A stretch of DNA of 57,497 nucleotides. Origin: Camillea tinctor. Taxonomy: Eukaryota; Ascomycota; Sordariomycetes; Xylariales; Xylariaceae. Position 1 is the first letter of the stretch; every line of letters begins with the position of its first letter. A program made the translations under genes and the position numbers. The DNA is taken from contig MU394167.1 of the NCBI GenBank assembly GCA_022578605.1, positions 1 to 57,497 of the forward strand. The letters run 5' to 3'. Shown here in pieces: positions 22,901 through 34,288 of the stretch. Under the pieces are notes generated by a model that ran no database searches, had not been told where the DNA came from, and saw only the letters and a list, made by a program, of their open reading frames with translations.

Positions 22901-25900
22901 TGCCCAGGTTTCTTTGATTCGGTCTTTGTGACATCTGCAGGAAGGTCTGAGGACCCGGAGCGAATCTCGGGTGGGTTACCTGCTGGTATGACGGCATAAC
23001 ACTCTTTATTATTTCGCTCAAGCGCTGTTGCACTTACATTACTGACTTTGTTACCTGACGATATATCCACTGCAGGATATCGTGTAAACATGGTGTATTG
23101 AGCACCAAAGATGTAAAGAACAAGGTTTCCACTGTTAGAGTCATACACGAAAAGATCGGAGGTAAATCCATCCCCAGACGTAGACATGAAACAAACCACA
23201 ACCCAAGAAGTGCCTTTGTGGATCTTGTTGCGGTCACTAGGGTACTTGATCCCAAATTGGATTTGATCTATTCCTGAAAGCCGAAATATTGCTTCGCCAG
23301 GGTCTTCGTGAGCATAGTTTGCGTGTAAGCTAACAACCTGAAGAAACCCCTCGAGCAGATATGGGTGAATTTCAGATTCCTTCAGGCAAGTAGGTACTTG
23401 ATCAGGCGGCGAAACCTTGCCAACCACACGATTCCCGCTAGAGACAATGCTCTTGACATTGCGGTACATATCTGCATATTCCACGGCACCAGAGAACACT
23501 TTATAAATCATAGGGCCCTTAATACAAGTATCATCTTGATCGTTCAGAACAGTAGATGTCTGATAAGGATGAGTTAGCTTCGTATATCTCTCAAAGTCTC
23601 TTTTCAACTTGACTTCCTCGGATGATCGTAGTGAGACAATGCCAGTGACGTGAGAGATTGTTGGTCTTCGTTCTTGATTTATCGCGGGGTTCCCTTGGCT
23701 TTGTATCTGGAAATTCCAAGAGTTTTCTCTGAGGTTTTGCAGCTTGAGATTGACAGAAAGGTGTGAGGCAATGTTAAGATCAGATTCAATTTGAAGGTGT
23801 TCAATATTTATCATCCAATCCATTTTCTCCTTTTCAACCATTTTAACGGCCTTGGATACGAGTTCCACGTAGATGGATGGGGGACATTCTGGCTTTCCAA
23901 GCACAACATGTCCCCGAACCATATCCTGGTATTCATCACTCCTTGTGTTCAGGGCGAAATAATGTCCCTGGGCATTAGTGAAGCTAAAGTGGAGCAGTCC
24001 CGGCGGTAGACGGACAGTCTCGTTCTTCAATCCATTGTCTAGAGAAGAGGCTTGCACAGGTGCTGTCTTCCCTAATTCCAGCCAATGCTTCGTTTTATCG
24101 AATTGATATAAAGGTAAGCGTAGCACATCATATTCAACTGCTTGTACTCTATGGAAGTTCCACGGCTTGAGTTGATATCCAAGGTTCCATAGATCAATAG
24201 TCATGTCTACCAACCTTTCAAGTGAGCCTGACTTGTTTAGCACCATGGGAAAGAAATTATTGCTAGCTTCAATGGGTTGCTTCAAGGCTCGACGGACCAT
24301 GGGTATGACACTAGAACTAGAACCGGCTTCGAGGAATGTACAAGGACCAAATCGATCCTGGATGCGTCGAATTGCTTCACAAAAAAACACGGGCTCTCGC
24401 GTATGTGCAGCAATGCGTTGGGCAGTTGGCTCGGGCCAGCTCATCCCCTTGGTGCAGGTTTCAATAGGAATTCTAGCAGGATTGAAGGTCAAGGATGATG
24501 CTAGTGCCTCCAAGTGAGGAATCAGCGGGTCTGTGAATCGAGAGTGGAAGCCATTTGTGACACTCAATCGTTTGTGTTTTATAGAACGACTTGCCAGCTT
24601 GATTTCAAGTTGATCAGCGGTGTCCTTGTCGCTTACTGTTACCACAGAAGTTGGGCCGTTATAGCATGCTATTTCGACTATCTGATTAGAGTCGGCATCT
24701 CTGAGACTTGCTATGAGTTCCTCAATGATATTTTGTTCCGACTCAACAGCAATCATAGTGCCCGGTTCTGAGCCCCAGTGATCTTGCATCAGCGAAGCTC
24801 TCTCCGCAACTAGTCTCAGACCATCGCGTAAAGATAGGATCCCGGAAATAGAGAGCGCAGCTATCTGACCAATACTATGTCCAATAATAGCGTCAACCCT
24901 CAAGCCCGAGTCTAGCCATGCAGACGCGCAAGCAAACTGCACCGAGAATATAGCGGATTGGAGTGCTACAACACTAGAGATAGGTTCTGTCTGGAAAATC
25001 ACGGGGTAGAGCCCAGGGTACCCCATTGAACGCAAGGTTTTGTCGCAAAGGTCTAGGTGGAAGCGAAATAGTCCCGACCCAAGCCATAAACGATCGCAGA
25101 GGCCTATATGATGGTCCACTTGACCCCCGAAGCACAAAACTACAGGATACTCGCTGGGTCGTTGCTTTATTAAATTTCTTGTGTCGGTCTGCGCCCGGAG
25201 GAGATTGCAAAGCTGACCGGTATCTTCAACCGCCAGTGTCAGCATGTAGCTAAGTTTTTGGTTTTGTTGTCGAGCTAGACTGAAAGCGATATTCTCCAGA
25301 GGCCTTTTCCGTCCTTCGAAATCTTCTGAGGATAGTCGTTCCTGGCAGAAGCATTCGAGTTTCCTACAATATCTTAGTAGACTAGATTCTGATCCTGCTG
25401 TGATTTTGATTGGAATCTTGGCTGCTGATGGATATTGCTCCTTTTTGGCAGCCTTAATATGCCCTTGATCCTTGGGTGGTGCTTCCATGATAATCATAGT
25501 AGCGTTACTCCCTGCAGCTCCATAGTTATTGATACAAGCTGTAAGCATATTTCCTGGTAGTTTGGTATTGGTAGTCGGTATGCACATATGATCAATTTCA
25601 AGTGAAGCTATTTTGGGATTAAGCTTCGAGAAGGATGCTTGCATACAGACGGTGCGGTACTCCATCTGTAGCAAAGCTTTGACTATGAGAAAAAGTGTCA
25701 GTGGGTCTTATCAGGATACGCTTCTGAAGTAGGTAGAGTTTAATTCAAGGTAGAAGAAGTTTGTCGTTAAAATAAGAAAGGTATAAAAGGAATTAAATGA
25801 CTTTAGATTTGACTTACTGATTGCTGCCACTCCCGAAGCCCCTTCAAGATGTCCGATATTGCCTTTAACAGACGAAACGAATAGGGGAGAGGCTCTCTTC

Positions 25901-28060
25901 AGCCCACCAAAAACCTCTCGAATACTCTCCATTTCAATTGGATCACCAATGGGTGTCCCAGTTCCATGAGCCTCTATGAATGAAACTTCCTGTGGAGCAA
26001 TACCAGCTAAGTTAGTCACTCGACGGTAAAGGGTGTTTTGTGACTGTGAATGGGGCACTGTGATAGAGACACAATTGGCATTTTGGTTGATAGCTGAGCT
26101 TGCAATGACACCGAGAACATTATCGCTGTTGACAAGGGCATCGGAAAGTCTTTTAAGTATAATAACCCCAACCCCTTCACCTCTACAGTACCCATCAGCA
26201 GAGGCATCAAATGGCTTCGTTGCTCCACTAGGACTAAGGAAGTGAGCTGCAGAGAGATTTTCATAGGAAAAGGGGCTTGTTAACAATGTGACACCACCTG
26301 CAATTGCTTGGGAGCACTCCCCATTTCTAAGCGCTGAACACGCAGTATGAATGGCAACTGCTGAGGAAGAACAGGCGGTATCCAAAGTAAGAGATGGCCC
26401 TGACCACCCAAAGTAGTGCGAGAGTCGACCACTCAGGAAGGCTCGAAGAGTCCCTGTCGTTGAGTATGCCGTAGGAGGATGACTACCAACATTACTGTCA
26501 TAATCCGCCGAACATGCCCCAATATAACAACCGACATCTCGCGGTTTAGATTGATCAGAGAAATATCCTGATGACTCTAAAGCTTGATAAGTGACTTCAA
26601 GTAAAAGTCGCTGTTGAGGATCCATGGATGAACTCTCCCTTGAAGATTTCTCAAAGAACTTGTGGTCAAAGCACTCAATATCCCGCATAAAGTTTCCCCA
26701 AAATCGCAATCCCTTCGGGGATCTAGCCATATGGTCCGTATCAAATCGACTCGGTGGCATATGGCCCAACATGGACTTTCCCTCAGTCAGTAAATCCCAA
26801 AATTCATTTGCGGAGTCGGCACCTGGAAACCTGCACGACATGCCAATGACCGCGACAGCGTTTTCGGAGTAACTTCCGTTGGAAAGATTCTCAGAAATCT
26901 GCGCTGACGCTGATGCAAGATTATTAGGAATGCCTTTCAGCTTAGGAATGAGTGTGCAGAGCTTGACAACGTGAAAGGTTTTCATGACGGATGGAGGGAT
27001 TGCATCCAACCCAATTGAGAGTATAAATGGATCTCCATTTTTATTATATAGCGCATTTGCCGACGATGAGATGGTCAGGTGCCAGTTTGAATGGGATGAA
27101 AGAATGGAGTTGAGAGCCACATGAATAGCGTCTTGATAGGGAATAACACAAGCATCAGTGTTGGACCGCACGAGGGTCTGCCTACCAAAACGTGGATCTA
27201 GAAGACCCTCGCATATTTCTATGATTTTAGCAGGTAATTTGGCATGTATCCCGGAATGATATCTTCCGTTAACACTAGTTTCGAGTGCTGAGATACCTCT
27301 CCGCTTGAGGTCTTGCTGTAGTATTCTGACTATAGAGATTGGCGCTGTCACAGTGAACTCCTGTAGGTCTCGAGTGACAGCAACATAGGCCTGGCTATAG
27401 TCAATATATGATTCGTTTATAGTCATTTGATTGACTAACCTTTGGGTATTCGAATAATATACGTTGGATATCATGCAAAGTCATTGTAGCCTTCAACCTG
27501 ATAGCAAGGTTGGAGCTTCGAGAACTTTCGCCGTGTTTCAACTGATCTAGGTCGACATATGCCCCTATACAGAAGGCGAGCTTAACAGATGTGGCTGCTA
27601 GTTCTGCCACTTCTTCCTCGCTCGTCCCACTTGCTACTGCTATAGCACTAAGAAGACCAGCGCAGAAGCCTTGTATTCCACCTCCAGCTCCGACGCTACG
27701 CAAGATAGAAGCATGGTCGGTCATCTTAGAGTATCCTAGGTAATTCAAGTACTGAATAATTTGAATGATGTTCGTGATAGGTAAGGTCATCATATTCTGT
27801 TGCCAAGGGTCACACTGAACTTCGATGTCTCCGAGGATGACCCTGCCCAGTTTCTCTGCCGCAACTTTGCCAGGAATCCCATCTAGAACCGGATCCCGAG
27901 CTTCCAGTTTTTCCCACAAAGATGGAAGGTCGCGTATGGTAGCAGCGATTGGCCTAAGTTTCTTGTTGTGCTGCAACTCCCTTCCCAGCTGCTGTAGCTG
28001 ATCTCGGTCCGGCCAAGATACTATTGAGCCAAATGCAACTAGTGATGGTAATGGAGACAT
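19966..28060 (-). CDS. Non-reducing polyketide synthase SAT-KS-AT-PT-ACP-CMeT-TE, 6 exons
   Basis: Exons: 28060-27440, 27390-25818, 25682-21162, 21069-20701, 20624-20539, 20454-19966; 7659 nt, 2552 aa. Introns are 49, 135, 92, 76 and 84 bp; each join restores conserved sequence (PKAYVAV, AIIKALL, RRPIALMIHGGGH). Domains: SAT with Cys133 in GFCAG; KS with Cys547 (DTACSSS), His682 and His721; AT with Ser1001 (GHSIG); PT with His1323 (RGHVVLG) and, at the usual Asp position, Glu1509 (HPYLLEG); one ACP with Ser1697 (GVDSL); C-methyltransferase EVGGGTGG at 2015-2022; esterase-type TE with HGGGH (2243-2247) and Ser2325 (GWSSGG). This is the architecture of methylorsellinate/3,5-dimethylorsellinate synthases such as MpaC and AusA. 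Expected product: a C-methylated orsellinic-type acid. The exact chain length and methyl count cannot be read from sequence. Confidence 0.93.
21070..21161 (-). other. PKS intron 3 with a C19 tract beside its 3' splice site
   Basis: On the coding strand the intron runs GTATGA...CCCTATAG. Nineteen consecutive C (G in the plus strand, 21079-21097) lie a few bases before the acceptor, taking the place of the polypyrimidine tract. Removing it joins RRPI to ALMIHGGGH, the conserved start of the TE domain. Confidence 0.8.
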
Positions 28061-28822
28061 CGTCTTTACCCAAGGGGGTAATATATGTAGCCTTATCCCT
28101 AGGAGCAAAACACCAGAAACTTATTCAGCTTTGAAGGGGCACAAGTGATGTTTAATGAACCTGAGGAAAAACTTGAGTTCCAACAGGAGATAGTCACGAT
28201 ATATGAACCCCAGATTGCCTTTCCTATACTACGAACAATGACAGAATATATATCGATCCTTAACCAACATGTCAAAGTAATCGATTGTGAGATACACGAT
28301 AGGACATAACTACCTTGTAGAGAACAAAGAGGGTGTTGGCATGATTACCCAAGTTCTTTCTAAGCTCATAGTGACACGGTATACAACATGTCTAGGCGTA
28401 AGAGAAATGGTACAGAGGAAAATATTTGCCTACATTGTCCTACAGTGCATTTGGGTGTCGGACTATTTTGCTGCATAATCTGTATCTTGTAAGCCGTCGT
28501 ATTATAAAGAAACGACCCTATAGGTTAGATGTGTTGATTTTTTTATTGGGAGTAAGTCCCCGGTATCTAAATAACTACCAATCACATACTTACGTCGGGC
28601 ACTTTATTCAAGAACCAGTATGAGACAATAAATCAGGGTATGTCCAGATCAATTCTGTAGTTAAGTGTTTATAGGAACGGCAATGACGACAATATCAGAG
28701 CCCCCCAAGATCTTTGTGATTTGGATGCACATATCTATATCCCGTTTTCAACTTACAATGCATGGTCAGATCCTTCTCATCACTAACAGGCTCAACAAAG
28801 CGTAAATTCCTTAAGGCTCGCC
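28061..28822. promoter_or_regulatory. Divergent promoter region, PKS / EthD gene
   Basis: 762 bp separate the start codons of the minus-strand PKS (28060) and the plus-strand EthD gene (28823). No other gene is seen, so the two probably share regulatory sites. I could not identify a specific operator. Confidence 0.5.
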
Positions 28823-29339
28823 ATGAATGAACTGGAATCTAATCCGAAAGTACTGGTCTGGACTGTATGCACATTCAAGAAGCCAACCATGGAAGAAGAG
28901 GAATTCCACCGCTATATGAGTGATATCCATGCACCCCTCGTAAGAGATGCCTTGGCTCGACATGGTATTACCCAGTATACAATGGCAAGTGCAAAGAGAG
29001 ATAGATTACGGAACCACTTACTAATATATGGATGACTAGACACATTTCACAACTTCAACAAGAGCATTGATGGAAGCTGTGACAGACGCTCAATTCTTTA
29101 ATAGCACAACCTACGACATCATTACACAGATTAGGTTTCCCGACATAAAGTGCTTTATCAACTTCAGAAACGATCCTTATTATCAAGACATAGTGATGGC
29201 CGATCATGACGTTTTTACGGATCCAGAGAAGCAGTTGTAAGTGAAAGTCTACGCAATCAGCACGAGAGATTCTGACGGCTAAAGCATGTCGGTGGGCTGG
29301 GTGGAAGACCACATTATCGACGGAAAAGTCATTCAATAG
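28823..29339 (+). CDS. EthD-domain protein, 3 exons, one GC-AG intron
   Basis: Exons 28823-28984, 29040-29236, 29285-29339; 414 nt, 137 aa. Intron 1 (28985-29039) has a GCAAGT donor and CTAG acceptor; intron 2 (29237-29284) is GTAAGT...AAAG. The joined protein reads as a full EthD (PF07110) domain: FHRYMSDIHAPLV, QYTMTHFTTSTRALM, FRNDPYYQDIVMADHDVF and FMSVGWVEDHI. EthD-like ferredoxin-fold proteins occur in many fungal aromatic polyketide clusters, some acting as decarboxylases (for example TpcK-type emodinanthrone pathway proteins). A role as decarboxylase or ring-modifying factor on the PKS product is therefore plausible. Divergent from the PKS gene. Confidence 0.8.
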
Positions 29340-30028
29340 TAGAGCCATTTTATATAGATGGTGTGAATAGGGATTATTCATAATTTCATGTCAGGCCGTG
29401 TATGACTTGTTATGTTAAACCCTATTGACTCCTAAGACTTGTGTGCTTACATAAACCTCGCATTGCTATACGATCCCTAAGATGAAGGGTAACGTTATTA
29501 TTGTTTCGCAAAGAATCACTTAAGTGACCTCACAGAGCAGCATGACTTGTTTACATATAATCAGTCTCTTTGTGTTCTGTTTTCCAGGCCAAGTTCAGCA
29601 GCCAGCTCTTCAGCTCTTCACACCTCGGCTCTGGTTTATTGCCCCAGTATTATCGGAATAAATAGCCCACATTTAGCTTTCTTGATAGAAAAGGATTTCA
29701 GTTTCATGAAATCGTATCGAACAATTTGTAAGGGTGTATATTGTATATTGTTGATGCGCTAGAGAGGAAGAAGGATACCTCTCCAGGAAAGCTACTAAAT
29801 GCTAGCTACATGATAGCACTAAGTGCTAGGTCCATTTGCAAGGACCAGGGAGTTGCCCCCGTGACACAATTCCATATACCCTTACCAGAATATTGGCCGT
29901 TTTCTTTAAGTCTAGAACAATTCCTATCTTATAATAAACCTTTATGATTCACTTCTTAGCTCAATCTAATCCATATCAGTTCTGCCGGCTATAGCATGAC
30001 TACCCTGCTTATTGAATTCTTGTTTACT
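29340..30028. other. Intergenic, no gene recognised
   Basis: Spacer between the EthD gene and the 3' end of the dioxygenase gene (convergent pair). Only short ORFs without recognisable domains. Confidence 0.45.
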
Positions 30029-31048
30029 TTAGGTGCCTCCATAGCTTTCACCGATCCTATTAAGCATGTGCTGCTCCACAGTGAGGACCTTCCGTCCGGT
30101 AACATCACCCGTTCGGGTCAATGGCTCCAAGGTACAGTCTAAGGCACCATCGTAGAAAAAAGCAGCTGAATATCGATCTGTCGGTGCTTTGTTTATAACT
30201 CGGTGAACGCTGCTCTTATACTCATTGCCGGTCCAGAAAGAAAGCATGTCTCCAACATTGAAGAGAAACGCATTGGGCATCGGGTCCACAGGCACGAACG
30301 TATTTGTGATAGGATGTAAGACCTCGAGGCCACTATGTTCATCTTGTAACAGCAAGGTAATAGCACCAAAGTCAGTGTGTGCGCCTGCTCCTAACTGCTC
30401 CTGCGCTTCTTTCAAATCGGAAGACAGCGGTAATTTTGGGGCAGGCGGATAGTGTAGCATACGCAGGACGGAGACAGTGTGCCCTGCAGTGAAGTCACGA
30501 AATACTCCACGGCCATGGTATAGAGTTCGTTCAATTATATCAAGCATCCTGAGTGCAAGCGTGTGGACTGCCCGAAAATATTCCTCCACAGGCTCACGGA
30601 AGACAGATCGAGAGAGCACACTTGGTTCCGGCCAGACATTTTGACCCATGAAGAATCTCTTAGCCTTAACCTTCGGGTCATCCATAGGGACATCGTGGCC
30701 AACAAAGAATCCCTCTTTCAGATCCGGTCGGGCGTTAATGTGATAGGACTGGGACTCCATTGCATCGTAGCCACGTCTTCCGGTTGTCGTCCTGGCATCG
30801 AGCTTCATCTTTTCTTTGTTGCCGAGAGAAAAGAAACGCTGAGATGCATGTAAAAGGTCATTCTGAACCCACTCCGGAATACCATGCCCAATTATTTGGA
30901 AAAATCCCGTTTTCCTACATGCTTCGCGAACAAAGTCAACGACCTTTTGTGCCTCCGGCGAAGAATCGTTCGAGAGGAATGGTCTTATATCGATGGTAGG
31001 CACTAGGGGCTCTAGGTTTTCGGATACAGAACCCATTGAGGAATGCAT
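30029..31048 (-). CDS. 2-oxoglutarate/Fe(II)-dependent dioxygenase (IPNS-like)
   Basis: Single exon, 339 aa. An N-terminal DIOX_N region (PTIDIRPFL, then TGFFQIIGHGIP at residues 47-58) is followed by the double-stranded beta-helix core. Iron ligands visible: His224 and Asp226 in GAHTDFG, and His282 in SVHRV. The 2-oxoglutarate-binding Arg292 and Ser294 are in DRYSAAFF. Length and motifs match the isopenicillin-N-synthase-like family, whose fungal cluster members hydroxylate, desaturate or expand rings. All key residues are present, so it should be active in the cytosol. ATG at 31048; a second in-frame Met at residue 5 is also possible. It is divergent from the DBD-less regulator gene. Confidence 0.92.
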   Translation of the reverse strand: MHSSMGSVSENLEPLVPTIDIRPFLSNDSSPEAQKVVDFVREACRKTGFFQIIGHGIPEWVQNDLLHASQRFFSLGNKEKMKLDARTTTGRRGYDAMESQSYHINARPDLKEGFFVGHDVPMDDPKVKAKRFFMGQNVWPEPSVLSRSVFREPVEEYFRAVHTLALRMLDIIERTLYHGRGVFRDFTAGHTVSVLRMLHYPPAPKLPLSSDLKEAQEQLGAGAHTDFGAITLLLQDEHSGLEVLHPITNTFVPVDPMPNAFLFNVGDMLSFWTGNEYKSSVHRVINKAPTDRYSAAFFYDGALDCTLEPLTRTGDVTGRKVLTVEQHMLNRIGESYGGT

Positions 31049-31852
31049 TTCGAAATTGGTAAAGCCTAGTCAAGAGTAAGTATATTTGTCTCGTGCATTG
31101 TATGTGTTGCTCGTTACTTGTACAATGGTGAAATTATATCTAAAACGATTTTACACTGAGTTCGAAATTGAAACTTGTTTTAATTATTAGCACTATCGGA
31201 ATTCTGATCATCACAGAAATATTTGACCGTCCAGTGAATGCCTTAGGTGTGTGGTTATTATTAATATGGTGACGGCCGTTGATATATACCTACCTTATAT
31301 ATATGTTTTCAATAACTGTTTACAACGCTTTTCTCTTTAATATACAACTACTTAGTTGGGGTATCACTTTCGCGAGAAAATTCAGCGTAGGTACCCCTCT
31401 CTATCCCAAACAAGATAGCATTGGTCAAGTATTGTGATAAGAGGCCGCCCAACAAATTCTGCTATACTCGATATGAGTAAAATGAAGGTCGGCTATTTAG
31501 TGAATTCTTGATTGGGTAACCGGATGCTTTTTAAAACATGCAGAAAGCCCCTGTGAGCAGATAGCCGGCAGTATGACAACCACTTCTAAATAATATTGGC
31601 ATCTTTTGTGTTATGGGTTATCTGTGAGCGCCATATTAGGTTTATGCCTCACACATCTTAGTTAACACAATTCCATACCATCAACGAATTAGAAATCCTT
31701 CCATAAATCAGAGATTACTATCGCCTGGTTTTCTTTAAGTGCCTCCCTTTATTTCCTACCTGACAACAATTCTACTCTTGGAGAACCCCAGGTGCACGGA
31801 GGACCCTAAAAGAGCTGTAGGGGTATAGAGACAATAACCTATTCGAAGAAGC
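31049..31852. promoter_or_regulatory. Divergent promoter region, dioxygenase / AflR-like gene
   Basis: 804 bp between the two start codons. I looked for a Zn2Cys6 coding exon that could belong to the downstream regulator and saw none. Several TATA-like stretches, but no specific operator identified. Confidence 0.45.
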
Positions 31853-32503
31853 ATGTTTAACTCCAAATCTCGGTGTTCTTGTGCAGAAGAGGTCGCAAGT
31901 GCTTGGAAACATATAGGCTCCCGGACTGAAGTCAGTTTTGACGATATAATTCTGACTTGCGAGCAGACGGTAGAACTATCCGTGAAATTTCCTTCCTGCC
32001 AACCTCAAACCTGTCCATCGGAGCGAGCTGTCAATGAGGCTCTATTGAATATTCATGGCACACTCATAAACTTCCTCGAAGCTGCCACAGTCACATACAC
32101 ACGGATCCTTTCACGAGCGTCTCAGCCTGAGTCAACTTTCGTGGATACTAAACTCGATCCACCGGCTGTGTGGGATAGTTGGCTCCCAAATCCAGCTATC
32201 AACAATGAAACCGAGCCAGAGATATTGTCAATGAGAGCTACCCGGTCATCGTCGGCAAATGGCGTTTCATGTCTAGCATCAACAATGTCATTAGGTGGAT
32301 TTAAATTAGACGAGGAGCAAGGCGCCGTTCTAGCATTGGAGTTGTTGTGCCAAGCATTGAAAAATCTAGCACATGCACTAAGACATATAAGTTCTCGGGA
32401 AGTTGATCAATCCAACAGAACGGTTGAGAGAGTCGTTGCCCTTTTTTCACGGGCGATGAGGATTTTAAACACTGGCTCAAATGTCCTGATAAAGAAGTCA
32501 TGA
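31853..32503 (+). CDS. AflR-like regulatory domain protein lacking a Zn2Cys6 domain
   Basis: Single-exon, 216 aa. It resembles only the C-terminal aflatoxin-regulatory (AFLR) region of Zn2Cys6 activators: a Cys-containing start (SRCSCAEEV), a helix of the type FDDIILTCEQTVELSVKFPSC (split here: residues about 28-49), a helical stretch, and the late block MSLGGFKLDEEQGAVLALEL (about residues 143-162), which in AflR-type factors precedes the last helices. No N-terminal zinc cluster is present, and the 800 bp upstream has none. It could be a truncated duplicate of an AflR-type factor acting as a partner or competitor, or a nonfunctional fragment whose ORF happens to be open. ATG at 31853. Confidence 0.6.
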   Translation: MFNSKSRCSCAEEVASAWKHIGSRTEVSFDDIILTCEQTVELSVKFPSCQPQTCPSERAVNEALLNIHGTLINFLEAATVTYTRILSRASQPESTFVDTKLDPPAVWDSWLPNPAINNETEPEILSMRATRSSSANGVSCLASTMSLGGFKLDEEQGAVLALELLCQALKNLAHALRHISSREVDQSNRTVERVVALFSRAMRILNTGSNVLIKKS

Positions 32504-34288
32504 AATGTCACCAGGCAGAGGCAAAGGCTAATTGCAGTTTAAGAATCAACTAGCTTTTATATAACATCCTGTAACATAAAAATACGCAGCAATTTCGCTT
32601 TTTTTAATCTCTATAAGTTATAAACCAGAACTAGAGTTTATAAACTTAGATTACCTATATATACTTAAATCCGCCGATTTGAATAACTTACTTTTATGGA
32701 GCTGCCGCACATACAACTATAATAAATCAGATAGGTCAGTGCGTGCTCCCAAGGTCTGTGGGGCGATACCCCTATGTAAGGACCTTTTCCCTATTTCTAA
32801 GAGCGTAGGTAGACACACCATCTAATCTAATTTATCTCCTATATTATAGTTTTGCCGATTATCGTGGTAATTCTTTCATTGATTTTTATAATATCCCAAA
32901 GTTAGCATTAGGTTTCTAAACACGACTCGCTCTCGAGTGTTTATCGCTTTTTCTCATAGCATAAACTTCGTCTATACCCCATACAGCGATGTAACTGCCG
33001 AATGATATGTATCGCCTTTCTTGATAGAACCATTCTACAGCTGCAACTAAACACCGCTATGTCGTGTGTTAAAAATCCGGGGACCCGATATATATTGGGC
33101 TTGATACGGACATTCAGCCGCAAGGAGTATAACTGTCGTAAGTCCGAGCCACTACCCTTGAAATTCTGATATGATTTTACAAAAGGTGGAGGGTCCCCCA
33201 CACGGTTCGCTAATACGATAATAATCTCTATTAGCGCCGCCATCAAAGACATGTTATAATTCACTGTGAAGTAGTGTAATAAGATGGTGTATCAATGGGT
33301 TAGAGGGTAGATTCTGGAACGTAAGAATGATGCTCTCGCTAACTACAATTCACTACTGAATTTTCCTTATATAGGGGGGTCAAGCCCCACAATTGTATAT
33401 CGCCATATTATCTTGTCCTATGATACCTATTACCAACCTAACTTACATGTATCAAGTTGGAAGGAAGAGGAATCTCCTTTTCCATGATCTATTTTAGAGT
33501 AATGCCAATTTTTCTCTCGTTTATTATTGCTCCTACCACCTGTTTTAACTCTATGAAATAAAGCTCTATGAAATAACAGCCCTCTCGTGATAGAGATTGT
33601 CTTTTAAGCAATAACTACAGACATATACCTACACGCTCTTGCAACGCTTTAATGAGATATATGGCAAAGCGCCGAAGAGACAGTGAGTGTGGGGAAAGAA
33701 AATAAATACCGCATGACGCAAGGATTGGGAAATCTGTGTCATAGAATAATAGACAATACAAGGAAGGGGAATCAGCGGGCAAGACATTCGCCTGCCCTGA
33801 TTCTAGGCAATTATGCAAAATATATGCACCAAAGTTGCACAACACAAGTCGTGTCTCTTCTAACAGAAGACCTCAATATGGGATGTTGGAACTACTTAAA
33901 ACGCTACCTGCTGTCCAATCTTACACGCAGGTACTTCGGGAAAGGATTGTCACACTAGCTAACTGATAAGATATTCTACAGCATGTTGTAATAAGAGATA
34001 CCCAGGCATTTGTTTACTTGCAGTCTAGTCTCAATTCGCCAAGGGGAAGGGAGTAGTTGCATGTAGGTACTCCATAAGCTGGTTCGTAATTGAAAAGAAA
34101 CATGGTATCACCTATTTATAGCTATTCGTCTATGGGAATTGCCACGATACTGTGACTTTCAATTTGATCTGAGCAAATATATCTATACAAAACACCATAT
34201 GCCCGACGAAAACGGAACAGGCAGTCTAGTCTCAAGAGCACCTTGCTAATAACATTTTTTCTTGTCCCATGACTCTAGTACATACATC
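32504..34288. other. Intergenic, no gene recognised
   Basis: 1.8 kb of mixed and AT-rich sequence between the two regulator genes. Short ORFs on both strands (for example around 33615-33958) show no known domain. The last 300 bp is presumably the promoter of the Zn2Cys6 gene. Confidence 0.45.

Noticed and set aside
29547..29947. Short plus-strand ORFs between the EthD and dioxygenase genes
   Set aside because: No domain, no splice-supported extension; treated as chance ORFs.
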